A stretch of 64,000 nucleotides of DNA from RH-AL1 sp965198485 (GCA_965198485.1 CBDAPQ010000005.1:3286001-3350000), one strand, 5' to 3'. Shown: positions 34,446 through 45,675, counted from the first letter of the stretch. Program-made: numbers and translations. The notes: generated by a model not told the origin, from the letters alone.

Positions 34446-34544
34446 GGTTTGCTTTCCCGGCTCTCAGAAGCGCCTTCGCGACACCGCGCCGCTCCGGAGA
34501 CATCGACCCGCAATCATTGCGGAGACGCGGTCTCCTCACAGAAT

Positions 34545-35231
34545 TCAGTGCCAGATGCCCGCGGCCCAGCCGGCGATCGGAATGTGAGCCCAGGTCGCGG
34601 CGAGCCACACCACCAGCCCGCCCAGCGCGGCGTGCAGGCTCAACCAGCCCATGCGGGCGCGCCGCGTGACCATCGCGGCGAAGGGCCAATAGCTGGTCTT
34701 CGCTTCCCAGGACCGCCAAACCTCCGGCTGCAGGCTCTCCTTCTTGCGGTCCTGCAGGGCGGCGCCGACCAGGGCCAGCACGACGATGGCCGCGGCGAGC
34801 ACGATGTTCTTGGCCACGGGGTAGACGGCGACGTGGCAGAGCCCCCACAGCGCGAACGCCCACATCATCGGGTGACGGGTGATGGCGAAGACTCCGCTTG
34901 CGGCGTCGGGTGCCACGATCGGCTTTCCGCCGGTCGGCATCGCCGGATTGCGCACCACCGATCCCACCAGCAGCACCGAGGCCAGCAGCATGACGATCGT
35001 GACGACGGCCCAGAGCGCGTTGCCGACAGGCCAGAGGAAAGGCGATGCGGGCACGACCAGGAAAGACCACACCAAAAGGGCCAGTGTGACGCCGGCAACG
35101 AGGGAATAGACACCCGTGAATCCACCTTCGCCGAGCGCGGCGACGATGGGTCGACGCAGAGGGTGCGACAGGAGCAAGTGCGTTCCGACGAACGCGATCG
35201 CCGCCAGAGCGACCCAGCCTGCACCCGCCAT
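34545..35231 (-). CDS. NnrU family membrane protein
   Basis: A 228-residue inner-membrane protein with about six hydrophobic segments. ALAAIAFVGTHLLLSHPLRR at the N terminus and GVFAITRHPMMWAFALWGLC are NnrU signatures. NnrU proteins are linked to nitric oxide/nitrite metabolism in denitrifiers and are related to isoprenylcysteine methyltransferases in fold, but no nir or nor genes are in this window, so the role here is open. A separate transcription unit. Confidence 0.88.
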   Translation of the reverse strand: MAGAGWVALAAIAFVGTHLLLSHPLRRPIVAALGEGGFTGVYSLVAGVTLALLVWSFLVVPASPFLWPVGNALWAVVTIVMLLASVLLVGSVVRNPAMPTGGKPIVAPDAASGVFAITRHPMMWAFALWGLCHVAVYPVAKNIVLAAAIVVLALVGAALQDRKKESLQPEVWRSWEAKTSYWPFAAMVTRRARMGWLSLHAALGGLVVWLAATWAHIPIAGWAAGIWH

Positions 35232-35441
35232 GATCCAAATCCCCCGTCCGCGCCGCGGGCCGAACTTAGCACGACACGCAGCGCTGGCGAGCGGTTGCAG
35301 GCGAACCGCGCCATAAACCGGTGCGGTCGACGACGACGCGCAGGTCGGGTGAGAGCGGGCGGCGAGTCAGCAAATCACCCGTATGCGGCACCGCTTTGCC
35401 CTCACCCATGACCCACAGCGCGATACCCAAAGGCTGAGAAG

Positions 35442-35478
35442 AAAGACCTCCCTCCACGCTTTGTCAGGGAAGGTCTTT
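35442..35478. terminator. Possible terminator hairpin
   Basis: AAAGACCTCCCT at 35442-35453 pairs with AGGGAAGGTCTTT at 35466-35478 with one bulge and a 12-nt loop. It could end transcription arriving from the right on the minus strand; no poly-T tract follows, so it is only a candidate. Confidence 0.4.
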
Positions 35479-35579
35479 GGGCCAGAAATCGCGATCTTCG
35501 ACCTGCTCCCGCGAGACGGGCACGCTTTGGGAGATATCCTCAGCGGCAACATCGTCTCGGCGGTCGTTGCACGCCGGGC

Positions 35580-35619
35580 GCCCACGTAAGCCGCCGCGAC
35601 GACGGCGGCTTACGTGGGC
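35580..35619. repeat. Perfect 17-bp inverted repeat with 6-nt loop
   Basis: GCCCACGTAAGCCGCCG at 35580-35596 is exactly complementary to CGGCGGCTTACGTGGGC at 35603-35619, with loop CGACGA. It sits just downstream of the SpeE-like gene (stop at 35628, minus strand) and is well placed as its terminator, although no T-run follows. Confidence 0.7.
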
Positions 35620-35627
35620 GATGCCCT

Positions 35628-36293
35628 TCACACCCGCCGCCCCAGCCAGATCGTGTGCCGCGCGCCGCGTCTGCCGGCATTGGCGCGCACCCGCAACGCC
35701 TCGACGTCGAAGCCGGCCTTGCGCAGGCGGGCGGCGAAGGCGGCGTCCGGCTTGACCGACCAGACCGAGAGCAGGCCGCCGGGGCGCAGCGCCGCGCGCG
35801 CCGCGGCGAGACCGCGCGCGCCGTAGAGCGCGTCGTTTCCGGTCCGCACCAAGCCGTCCGGTCCGTTGTCGACGTCGAGCAGGATGGCGTCCCAAGGCCC
35901 GCCCCGCATCGCGATCCCGACGTCGCCCTCCGCGATGCCGACCCGCGAATCGTCGAGGCAGCCGGCAAAGACGGAGGCCAGCGGTCCGCGCGCCCAAGCG
36001 ATCACCGCCGGCACCAGCTCGGCCACCACCACCTCCGCCTCGGGCGCCAGCGCGGCAAGGGCGGCGCGCAAGGTGAAGCCCATGCCGAGACCGCCGATCA
36101 GCAGCCTCGGTCTCGGGCCAGCCAGCCGCCGACAGGTCTCGCCGGCCAGCGCCTCCTCGGACCCGCTGAGACGCGAATTCATCAGCTCGTCCCGGCCGAT
36201 GAAGATCGAGAAGTCCGCGCCGCGCCGCATCAGGCGCAGCTCGCCCTCGCCGCCGGGGATTGGTGCGGTGTCGAGGTGAACCCAGGGGTTCAA
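35628..36293 (-). CDS. Spermidine synthase-like methyltransferase fold protein
   Basis: A 221-residue protein with the SAM-binding Rossmann core of the SpeE family: LLIGGLGMGFTLRAALAALA (motif I) and ILLDVDNGPDGLV, and WARGPLASVFAGCLDDSRVG between them. It lacks the N-terminal beta domain of true spermidine synthases, so it is a SpeE-like protein of unknown substrate. It opens MNPWVHLDTAPIPGGEGELR, a common start for this group, from a TTG at 36293, 2 nt after the stop of the DUF29 gene upstream, so it is coupled to it. Confidence 0.75.
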   Translation of the reverse strand: MNPWVHLDTAPIPGGEGELRLMRRGADFSIFIGRDELMNSRLSGSEEALAGETCRRLAGPRPRLLIGGLGMGFTLRAALAALAPEAEVVVAELVPAVIAWARGPLASVFAGCLDDSRVGIAEGDVGIAMRGGPWDAILLDVDNGPDGLVRTGNDALYGARGLAAARAALRPGGLLSVWSVKPDAAFAARLRKAGFDVEALRVRANAGRRGARHTIWLGRRV

Positions 36294-36295
36294 GT

Positions 36296-36790
36296 CTAGC
36301 CGCCCGCAGCCGGCGCGATGTCCAGAGACCCAACGACCGGTGCCGGATACCAGTCATCGGATTGCATCAGCTCGCGGCTGAACGGTGACATGATCGGGAA
36401 CGTAGCGATCGGCAGGCCGGTCTCCGAGGCCGCGAGCCGACACGCGTCGGCATAGGCTGTCTCGAAAAGACTATCCGCCTTCGGCTTCAAGCTCGGATTC
36501 TCGGCGATCTGCCGAGCGATTTCCAGCCGCTGGTTGAGGATCGTAGTGCGCCAACTGCGACCGGATCGCTCGGGCTGAAACATCTCTTTGAGAAGATGCA
36601 GAACGAGAACCTTGTACCGCGACCGCAGCTCGGAGACTTCCTTGCGGCCCAAGCTCTCGATCTCCTCCAACACGTTGATCAAGTCCAAGTCCGCGAGGCA
36701 GCCTTCTTTCATCAGCGCGGCCTGCTGCTGCGTCCAAGCGTAAAAGTCGGTCTCGTAGAGGCTGCTCTCGCCCGTATTGATCTCGTCCAC
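36296..36790 (-). CDS. DUF29 family protein (copy 1)
   Basis: A 164-residue DUF29 protein. Conserved features are SLYETDFYAWTQQQAALMKE, LINVLEEIESLGRKEVSELR, LVLHLLKEMFQPERSGRSWR and TTILNQRLEIARQIAENPSL. DUF29 proteins are mostly helical and of unknown function, often in multiple copies. It begins MDEINTG; the two other copies at 37368 and 37891 also begin MDEI. It lies directly upstream of the SpeE-like gene. Confidence 0.9.
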   Translation of the reverse strand: MDEINTGESSLYETDFYAWTQQQAALMKEGCLADLDLINVLEEIESLGRKEVSELRSRYKVLVLHLLKEMFQPERSGRSWRTTILNQRLEIARQIAENPSLKPKADSLFETAYADACRLAASETGLPIATFPIMSPFSRELMQSDDWYPAPVVGSLDIAPAAGG

Positions 36791-36989
36791 GAAGTACCTC
36801 CGTCTCCGTTTTGACTAATGTACTAGCTTCGCTTCGTTCAGACCATCTTAAGGGCGCTCGTCCACCTACGCCATGTCCCTGCGAACCATGCTGCCGGGGC
36901 GGGCATCTGTATCGAGGTGCGGCTTTTACACCGGCCCGGGACCCTTTTCGACGTTCGTGGTTGCACCTCGGCAAACAGAGGAGCGCCGC

Positions 36990-37289
36990 ATGGTCGACAT
37001 CAATAAGAGCCGCATCGAGGCACACATGGACGTCATCGCCGCCGACGGCGAGTCGATCGGCAAGGTCGATCATATGCAGGAAGGCAAGATCAAGCTGACC
37101 AAGAACGACTCGCCCGACCACCAGCACCATTTTGTGCCGCTCATGTGGATCGACCACATCGACAAGCACGTCCACCTCAACAAGACGCTGGCAGACATTC
37201 GCTCCGTCACGCGTGGTGCTTCAGGCGTTTCGAAGACCGACGCCGTGCCTGAGGTTGGTCTGCGCGACGCGGTGCCGAAGACGGCTTGA
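36990..37289 (+). CDS. DUF2171 family protein
   Basis: A 99-residue protein starting MVDINKSRIEAHMDVIAADG, with ESIGKVDHMQEGKIKLTKND and FVPLMWIDHIDKHVHLNKTL, matching DUF2171 and the PRC-barrel-like fold. Function is unknown; relatives are small stress-linked proteins. The ATG at 36990 follows AGAGGAGCG. It sits between DUF29 copies but on the opposite strand, so it is a separate unit. Confidence 0.85.
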   Translation: MVDINKSRIEAHMDVIAADGESIGKVDHMQEGKIKLTKNDSPDHQHHFVPLMWIDHIDKHVHLNKTLADIRSVTRGASGVSKTDAVPEVGLRDAVPKTA

Positions 37290-37367
37290 TCCGCATCAGC
37301 CGACAATCGGCTTGGCTCACCGCTTCTGGCATAACGGTGGCCCAATGGCTCCGTCTGCGGTAATCAT

Positions 37368-37841
37368 CTACGATCGATAATCGGGAAAAGCCGGGAGCCA
37401 GGTTTCGTCCTCAGCTTCTTCGACAGTGAAGGGCGGATGCTTGGGAATAGTGTCGAGCGCGACCCCGGTTTGCGCCGCGCAAACTTTGCGTCCGTCCTCA
37501 TAGCCTTCGGCGAACAGCAATTGCCGTTTGGACCTGAGGCTTGGATTTTCCTTGAAGAGCCTCGCGATCCTGTTGCGCTGCTCGACGATCGTTCCCTGCC
37601 AGCTTCGGGTAGCGCGTTTCGGCTGTACGATGAGCTTGAGCAGATGGAGGCACAAAACCGCATAGCGGGACTGCAAAGCATTGATTTGAGCGCGTCCCAA
37701 CGACTCGATCTCCTCGACAAGGTTGATCAGGTCCAACGCGCCGAAGTCGCCACCGCCTAGTAGAGCCGCCTGGCGCTGACTCCAGGCATAGAAGTCCGTC
37801 TCGTACAAATCGGCTTCGTCCCGTCGGGCGATCTCGTCCAA
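37368..37841 (-). CDS. DUF29 family protein (copy 2)
   Basis: A 157-residue paralogue of the neighbouring DUF29 genes: DLYETDFYAWSQRQAALLGG, LINLVEEIESLGRAQINALQ, LCLHLLKLIVQPKRATRSWQ, NRIARLFKENPSLRSKRQL. The start is taken as the TTG at 37841 because it gives MDEIARRDEADLYETD, aligned with both other copies, and GAGGAAAA lies 6 nt upstream. An upstream in-frame ATG at 37898 would overlap the end of copy 3 and add a Cys-rich stretch absent from the paralogues. Confidence 0.85.
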   Translation of the reverse strand: MDEIARRDEADLYETDFYAWSQRQAALLGGGDFGALDLINLVEEIESLGRAQINALQSRYAVLCLHLLKLIVQPKRATRSWQGTIVEQRNRIARLFKENPSLRSKRQLLFAEGYEDGRKVCAAQTGVALDTIPKHPPFTVEEAEDETWLPAFPDYRS

Positions 37842-37890
37842 AGCTTTTCCTCGCGAACAGCGGTCGTAGCAACCTGCGCTACCAGACACC

Positions 37891-38388
37891 TCAGCCATCG
37901 TTTGCATCATCCGTATCGCGGCCGGGGTTCCAAGATGCCGAAAGAGCCTGGTCAAGTGTAAATGGGGGCTTTTCCGGGAAAGTGCTCGAGGGAAGCTTGG
38001 TCTCCCATGCGGCGAGACGACGAGCATTGACGTAGGCCCGTGCGAAAATGGTCTCGGCCTTGGGCTTGAGGCTCGGATTGTCTTCCATGTGGAATTCGAT
38101 CTCCAATCTCTGATTGAAGATCGTCGTCCGCCAGCTGCGGGTCGCGCGTTCCGGCTGATAGGTCTGCTTGAGAAGGTGTAGCGCTAAAACGACATAGCGT
38201 GATCGCAGCTCCGCGACTTCTTTGCGGCCCAAGGTCTCGATCTCCTCGAGGACGTTGACGAGATCCAAAGCATCGAGCTGGCCCTCCCTGAGCAGGGCGG
38301 CTTGCTGCTGTGTCCAGGCGTAGAAGTCGCTGTCGTAAAGGCTGACGTCGTTGCGGGTGACGTCGTTGCTGGTGACGATTTCATCCAT
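37891..38388 (-). CDS. DUF29 family protein (copy 3)
   Basis: A 165-residue DUF29 protein: SLYDSDFYAWTQQQAALLRE, LVNVLEEIETLGRKEVAELR, LALHLLKQTYQPERATRSWR. It is closer to copy 1 than to copy 2 by inspection. A small tandem repeat at its N terminus (TSNDVTRNDVS) comes from repeated ACGTCGTTG units in the DNA. It ends 50 nt before copy 2 starts, same strand. Confidence 0.9.
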   Translation of the reverse strand: MDEIVTSNDVTRNDVSLYDSDFYAWTQQQAALLREGQLDALDLVNVLEEIETLGRKEVAELRSRYVVLALHLLKQTYQPERATRSWRTTIFNQRLEIEFHMEDNPSLKPKAETIFARAYVNARRLAAWETKLPSSTFPEKPPFTLDQALSASWNPGRDTDDANDG

Positions 38389-38465
38389 GGATAACCCCGA
38401 TGGTCGAGACGCACATTCGGGTGCTGCAGGCGCCGTAGGGGATCAACTTAACGCGCTTGCGCCCT

Positions 38466-40304
<1,839 letters not shown>

Positions 40305-40314
40305 TGGGAGCCTT

Positions 40315-41691
40315 TCAGGATTTCGTCTTGGTGGAAGCGAGCTTGGCGGTGGAGCGCCCGGCCCGGAAGGCCTTGGCCCAGCCCGGCTTCTCGACCTGGC
40401 GGGCGCGGGCGAGCGCCAGCGCGTGGGGCGAGACATCGTCCGTCACCACCGAGCCGGTGCCGATGTAGGCGCCCTCGCCGATCGTCACCGGGGCGATCAG
40501 CGAGGAATGGCTGCCGACGAACACGTCGGCACCAATCGTGGTGCGCGACTTGAGGAAGCCATCGTAGTTGCAGGTGATGGTGCCGGCGCCGACGTTGCTG
40601 CGCGCGCCGATGCTGGCGTCGCCGATGTAGGAGAGATGGTTGGCCTTGACCCCGGCCTCGAGCGTCGAGGCTTTGACCTCGACGAAATTGCCGACGTGCA
40701 CGTCCTCGCCGAGGACGCTGCCCGGCCTTAGCCGGGCGAACGGCCCGACGATCGCGCGCGCGCCGACGTGCACACCCTCGAGGTGCGAGAAGGCGCGGAT
40801 GCGGGCGCCTTCGGCCACGCTGACGCCCGGCGCGAACACGACGTTGGGCTCGACCACCACGTCGCGGCCGAGCACCGTGTCGAAGGCGAGCGTCACGCTC
40901 GCCGGATCGACCAGCGTCACGCCGGCGCGCATCGCCGCCTCGCGCAGCCGGGTTTGGATACCGGCTTCGGCGCGGGCCAGCTGCACGCGGTCGTTGACCC
41001 CCATCACCTCGGCCTCGTCGACCGTGACGAAGGCGGTGGGCAGGCCGCGGGCGCGGGCCAGCGCCACGACGTCGGTGAGGTAGAACTCGTTCTGCGCGTT
41101 GTGCGGCTTGACCTCGCGCAGCAGCGACAGCGCGTGCGCGCCGGCAAGCGCCATCAGACCACCGTTGCACAGGGTCACGGCGCGCTCGGCGGGCGACGCG
41201 TCCTTCTCCTCGCGGATTGCCACCAGCGTGCCGCCGGCAACCAGCAGGCGGCCGTAACCCTTCGGATCGCGCGCCTCGAACCCGAGCACCACGACGGCGG
41301 CGCCCGTTTCGCGCAGGCGCGCGTGCATCAGCGCGAAGGTCTCCGGGCGCACCAGCGGCGTATCGGCGAAGGCGACCAGCACGTCGTCGGGGCGATCGGC
41401 GATGGCCTCGGCCGCCGCCAGCACCGCATGCGCCGTGCCGCGCCGCTCGACCTGCGTGAAGGCGCGCGCGGCCGGTGCCACCGCGGCGACGTCGTCGCGG
41501 CCGGGACCGACCACTACGGCGACCCGGCCGATGCCGGCGATCTCGATTGCCGCGAGGCTGTGGGCGAGCATCGAGCGGCCGGCAACCTCGTGCAGGACCT
41601 TGGGCCGCGCCGACACCATGCGGGTGCCCTCGCCCGCGGCCAGCACCACGGCAAGACAGCCCTCGATCTTCGCCCCCGAACCGGCCTGCAT
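40315..41691 (-). CDS. glmU: Bifunctional N-acetylglucosamine-1-P uridyltransferase / glucosamine-1-P acetyltransferase
   Basis: A 458-residue protein that acetylates glucosamine-1-P and then makes UDP-GlcNAc. The pyrophosphorylase domain shows VVLAAGEGTRMVSARPKVLH and LVAGGTLVAIREEKDAS. From about residue 260 the hexapeptide-repeat left-handed beta helix begins (VVVEPNVVFAPGVSVAEGAR), with IGDASIGARSNVGAGTITCN and YDGFLKSRTTIGADVFVGSH. The ATG at 41691 was chosen over an upstream frame that runs into the opgG promoter region. It precedes glmS. Confidence 0.96.
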   Translation of the reverse strand: MQAGSGAKIEGCLAVVLAAGEGTRMVSARPKVLHEVAGRSMLAHSLAAIEIAGIGRVAVVVGPGRDDVAAVAPAARAFTQVERRGTAHAVLAAAEAIADRPDDVLVAFADTPLVRPETFALMHARLRETGAAVVVLGFEARDPKGYGRLLVAGGTLVAIREEKDASPAERAVTLCNGGLMALAGAHALSLLREVKPHNAQNEFYLTDVVALARARGLPTAFVTVDEAEVMGVNDRVQLARAEAGIQTRLREAAMRAGVTLVDPASVTLAFDTVLGRDVVVEPNVVFAPGVSVAEGARIRAFSHLEGVHVGARAIVGPFARLRPGSVLGEDVHVGNFVEVKASTLEAGVKANHLSYIGDASIGARSNVGAGTITCNYDGFLKSRTTIGADVFVGSHSSLIAPVTIGEGAYIGTGSVVTDDVSPHALALARARQVEKPGWAKAFRAGRSTAKLASTKTKS

Positions 41692-41845
41692 TCTGCTTCT
41701 CTCTTTCGGCGCCTTCCTTGCCGAGGAAGCCGGGAACGACGCAAGGCAAAAGATCGCCGGCGGAAGTCGCGCAAGCTTGAGTGTGGTCGCCCGTGTGCTA
41801 TGCCCAACAGAGATCTCGAAGCTCGTTCTCCTGGTGGCCACCGCG

Positions 41846-43456
41846 TTGAGATATAAGCGTCGCGACGTTCTCTCCCTGACGTTCGGCGGCGTCGCCGCCT
41901 CCGCATTCCTGTCCACATCCGCAAGCCTGGCCGAACCGGCTCCGCAGGCGCCCGCTCCGGCTCCCGCCGCTTCGGCGTCGCCGCCTGCCGCGGCGCGACC
42001 GGTCGCCGGGCCCGGCGTGATCCTCGCGCCGCCAACGGATTTCGCGCCCTCGACGCCGGCCGACTATGCGCGCCAGCTCGCCAGGCAGCCGTTCAAGCCG
42101 ATCTCCAGCGACCTGCCGGACCCGTTCCGCAGTCTGAATTACGAGCAATACGCCGCCATCAAGCTGAAGCCGGAGGCGCGCATCTGGGCCGACGAAACGA
42201 TCGGCTTCGTAATCGAGCCTCGCCATCGCGGCTTCCAGTACGCCAACCCGATCCTCCTGAATCTGGTCTCCGGCGACAAGGCCTACCGGCTCGTCTACGA
42301 CATCCGCCTGTACGAGTTCGGCAAGCTCGCACCCTCGGCCAAGACCGGCGACATCGGCTTCTCCGGCTTCGAGGTGATGTCGCCGCAGGGCATCAAGGGC
42401 TGGGCCGAGATCGCCTCGTTCGGCGGCACCAACTTCTTTCAAGGACTGGCCGAGGGTCAGGTCGACGGGCTGATGGCGCGCGCGCTCGCTATCAAGGTGC
42501 TCGATCCCAAGGGCGAGGAGATGCCCTACTTCCGCGAGATCTGGATCGAGAAGCCGAGCGTCGTCGCCGACCTGCTCGTGGTCCATGCTGTGCTGGATTC
42601 CGACAGCGTCACCGGCGCCTTCCGCTTCACGATCCGCCCGGGCGAGGCGACGATCATGGACACGGAGTGCACGCTGTTCCCGCGCCGGGACCTCGACAAT
42701 TACGGCCTCGCCTCGATGAGCGCGACCCACCTCCTCGGCTTCATGGACCACGGTAAGTTCAACGACTACAGGCCCAACGTTTCAGAGGTCAGCGGCGTGC
42801 AGATGCTGACGGGCGCCAACGAATGGGTTTGGCGCCCGGTCAGCAACCGCGACGAGCTGCAGACCTCGACTTTCATCGACAACAAGCCGCGCGGCTTCGG
42901 CTGCCTTCTGCGCGACCGCAACTTCCAGGATTACCTCGACGAAGACAACCATTGGGAGCGGCGTCCCTCGCTTTGGATCGAGCCGCTCGGCGACTGGGGC
43001 GAAGGCGGCGTGCAGCTCATCGAGATCCCTTCGCAGTCTGACGCCAACGACAACATTTTATGCTTCTGGCGCCCCAAACTTCCGCTCAAGGCCGGCCAGG
43101 AGGCGAGCTTCGCCTATCGGCAGTTCTGGTGCTGGGATCCGCCCGAGCGGCCCGACATGGCGCTGACGACGCGTTCGCATTCCGGCGCCTCGGGCAAGCG
43201 CCGCCGCTATTTTGTCGAGTTCGAGGGCGACGTGCTCGGCGAGCCCGAGCGCACGAAGGGCATGGTGCCGACATTGACCGCGAGTTCCGGCTCGATCACC
43301 GTCATACGCGCCTTCGCGGTGCCGGACCGCAAGGCCTTCCGCGTTTTGTTCGAGCTTGACCCGCAAGGCGCGTCGTCCTCGGAACTGCGGCTCTTGCTCG
43401 AGGCCGGCGGAAGACGACTGAGCGAAACTTGGCTTTACCGTTGGACGCCGACATGA
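41846..43456 (+). CDS. opgG: Glucans biosynthesis protein G
   Basis: A 536-residue periplasmic protein for osmoregulated periplasmic glucans. A twin-arginine type signal starts at MRYKRRDVLSLTFGGVAASA. The MdoG domain has DYARQLARQPFKPISSDLPD, LPDPFRSLNYEQYAAIKLKP, AEIASFGGTNFFQGLAEGQV, and RDRNFQDYLDEDNHWERRPS. The TTG at 41846 gives a neat Tat signal with a GGTGG site upstream; the GTG at 41834 is an alternative. It ends overlapping opgH by 4 nt (ATGA). Its divergent neighbour is glmU, which supplies UDP-GlcNAc. Confidence 0.9.
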   Translation: MRYKRRDVLSLTFGGVAASAFLSTSASLAEPAPQAPAPAPAASASPPAAARPVAGPGVILAPPTDFAPSTPADYARQLARQPFKPISSDLPDPFRSLNYEQYAAIKLKPEARIWADETIGFVIEPRHRGFQYANPILLNLVSGDKAYRLVYDIRLYEFGKLAPSAKTGDIGFSGFEVMSPQGIKGWAEIASFGGTNFFQGLAEGQVDGLMARALAIKVLDPKGEEMPYFREIWIEKPSVVADLLVVHAVLDSDSVTGAFRFTIRPGEATIMDTECTLFPRRDLDNYGLASMSATHLLGFMDHGKFNDYRPNVSEVSGVQMLTGANEWVWRPVSNRDELQTSTFIDNKPRGFGCLLRDRNFQDYLDEDNHWERRPSLWIEPLGDWGEGGVQLIEIPSQSDANDNILCFWRPKLPLKAGQEASFAYRQFWCWDPPERPDMALTTRSHSGASGKRRRYFVEFEGDVLGEPERTKGMVPTLTASSGSITVIRAFAVPDRKAFRVLFELDPQGASSSELRLLLEAGGRRLSETWLYRWTPT

Positions 43457-45675
43457 CGACCGACCTCGCCTCGCGATCTCAAGCTGAGCGATCGCAAGCC
43501 GCCAGACGCGCAGTGTCCCGGCCCTGCACGCGTCCGGCCGTACCCGACGAGGCGCCGCTCACCATGCCCGAGCAGGGGCTGCGCCGCTACGACAAGGCGG
43601 CGCGCCCGTTCCACCGCGTCTTCCACGGCGGCACCTGGCTGGCGCGGCTGCTGATCTTCGGCGGCGCGCTCGCGACGACGATTTACGGCGCCGACCAGAT
43701 GTACAAGGTGGTCTCGCTGGGCGGCACCACCACGCTCGAATGGGCGCTGCTCGTGCTCTTCGTCGCCAACTTCTCCTGGATCGCGCTCGCCTTCACCAGC
43801 TCCCTCGTCGGCTTTGTCTGGATGCTGTTCTTCGCACCCAGACCGATCGGCATCCCGACCGGGCTGACGACGACGACCGCCGTCGTCATGCCGATCTACA
43901 ACGAGACGCCGGAGCGCGTCTTTGCGGGCGTGCAGGCGATGATCGAGGAGGTGGAGGCCACCGGTCTCGGCCGCTCGTTCGAGTGGCTGTTCCTCTCCGA
44001 CACGACCAACCCCGACGTGTTCGTCGCTGAGGAGCAGAACTTCCTGCTGATGCGCGAGCGCATCTCGCCCGAGATCGCACTCTGGTATCGTCACCGCCGC
44101 GACAACAAGGCGCGCAAGGCCGGCAACATCGCCGACTTCGTGACGCGCTGGGGCGGGCGCTACGACCACATGCTGGTGCTCGACGCCGACAGCCTCATGC
44201 TGGGCCACGCCATCGTCAACCTCGCCGCGGCGATGGAAGCCGACCCGGACGCCGGCATCATCCAGACGCTGCCGCTCATCATCAACCGCAACACGCTGTT
44301 CGCCCGCGTGCAACAGTTCGCCGCGCGCATCTACGGCCCGGTGATCGCCGCCGGCCTGTCGTGCTGGATGGGGCGCGACGGCAACTACTGGGGCCACAAC
44401 GCGATCATCCGCACCAAGGCTTTCGCCGATCATTGCGGCCTGCCGCACCTCCCGGGCAAGCCGCCGATGGGCGGCCACGTGCTCTCGCACGATTTCGTCG
44501 AGGCGGCCTTCATCCGCCGGGCCGGCTACGCCGTCTATATGCTGCCGGTGCTCGACGGCTCCTACGAGGAGAGCCCGCCCTCGCTCATCGACCTCGCCGC
44601 GCGCGACCGGCGCTGGTGCCAGGGCAACCTGCAGCACTCGCGCATCCTCACCGCGCGCGGACTGCATCCGGCGTCGCGGCAGCATTTCGCCACCGGCATC
44701 TTCGCCTATCTGGCGTCCCCCTTGTGGATGCTGCAGCTCGTTGTTGGCATGGTGCTGGTGCTGCAGGCGAGCTACGTGAAGCCGGAGTACTTCTCGAACG
44801 AGTTCGCGCTGGTTCCGGCATTCCCGCGCTTCGACGCGGAGCGCTCTCTGGCCCTGTTCGGCTTCACCATGGTGATCCTGCTGATGCCGAAATTCTTTGG
44901 ATGGCTGCTCTCCTGCATCCACGGCCCGACGCGGCGCGGCAGCGGCGGCGTCATCGGCTTGACCGTCTCGGCTTTTTTTGAGGTGATCATGTCGGCACTG
45001 CTGGCGCCGGTCATGATGCTGATTCAGACCGGCCACGTCTGGCACTTCGTCTTCGGCTTCGACACCGGCTGGAACCCGCAGCGCCGCGACGACGGCTCGA
45101 TCCCCTTCATGGCGATCGTGCGCCGGCACCGTTCACACGTGCTGTTCGGCGTGCTGACGCTCGTCTCGGGTCTGCTGATCTCGCCCTCGCTCGTGGCCTG
45201 GATGTCGCCGACGATCGTCGGCCTCGTCCTGGCGATCCTGATCTCCTGGATGACTGGGCTGCTCTCCGTCGGCCTGGCGCTGCGCCGCGTCGGCCTGCTG
45301 ACCACGCCGGAGGAGCGCACCAAGCCGGCAGTTGTGGTGCGCGCCGCCGCCATCCTTGCCGAGATGGGCGGAGCGCCGGAAGAGCCGGACAACGCGCTGC
45401 GCCTGCTCTACGACGACCGCCACCTCCAGGCGGCGCACGAGACTTTCGCCGCCGGCGATCCGCCCCGGCGCCGCGGCGAGATCTCGCCGGACTGGGCGCT
45501 GGCCGAGGCCAAGCTCGACGACTCGGAGTGCCTTGAGGACGCTCTGGACTGGCTCAAGCCGAAAGAACGCATGGCGCTGCTCAACGACGGGACCCTGCTG
45601 CGCCGCCTGATGGCTTTGCCACGGCGCAGCGAAGCGGTCGCTTCGAATCCGGAACCGCAACGCGCCACCGCCTGA
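43453..45675 (+). CDS. opgH: Glucans biosynthesis glucosyltransferase H
   Basis: A 740-residue inner-membrane GT2 glucosyltransferase that polymerises glucose from UDP-glucose for the periplasmic glucan backbone. Several membrane helices are visible (about 55-75, 88-115, then in the C-terminal half). The catalytic region has LTTTTAVVMPIYNETPERVF, WLFLSDTTNPD, MLVLDADSLMLGHAIV, and the processivity motif RDRRWCQGN. It is coupled to opgG through the ATGA overlap. The C-terminal 100 residues are hydrophilic. Confidence 0.95.
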   Translation: MTTDLASRSQAERSQAARRAVSRPCTRPAVPDEAPLTMPEQGLRRYDKAARPFHRVFHGGTWLARLLIFGGALATTIYGADQMYKVVSLGGTTTLEWALLVLFVANFSWIALAFTSSLVGFVWMLFFAPRPIGIPTGLTTTTAVVMPIYNETPERVFAGVQAMIEEVEATGLGRSFEWLFLSDTTNPDVFVAEEQNFLLMRERISPEIALWYRHRRDNKARKAGNIADFVTRWGGRYDHMLVLDADSLMLGHAIVNLAAAMEADPDAGIIQTLPLIINRNTLFARVQQFAARIYGPVIAAGLSCWMGRDGNYWGHNAIIRTKAFADHCGLPHLPGKPPMGGHVLSHDFVEAAFIRRAGYAVYMLPVLDGSYEESPPSLIDLAARDRRWCQGNLQHSRILTARGLHPASRQHFATGIFAYLASPLWMLQLVVGMVLVLQASYVKPEYFSNEFALVPAFPRFDAERSLALFGFTMVILLMPKFFGWLLSCIHGPTRRGSGGVIGLTVSAFFEVIMSALLAPVMMLIQTGHVWHFVFGFDTGWNPQRRDDGSIPFMAIVRRHRSHVLFGVLTLVSGLLISPSLVAWMSPTIVGLVLAILISWMTGLLSVGLALRRVGLLTTPEERTKPAVVVRAAAILAEMGGAPEEPDNALRLLYDDRHLQAAHETFAAGDPPRRRGEISPDWALAEAKLDDSECLEDALDWLKPKERMALLNDGTLLRRLMALPRRSEAVASNPEPQRATA

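Larger units (their letters stand above)
35232..35627. other. Intergenic region without a gene, two hairpins
   Basis: About 396 nt with short unconvincing frames only. It contains two inverted repeats listed separately (35442-35478 and 35580-35619). I see no tRNA, riboswitch or conserved small gene. Confidence 0.5.
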
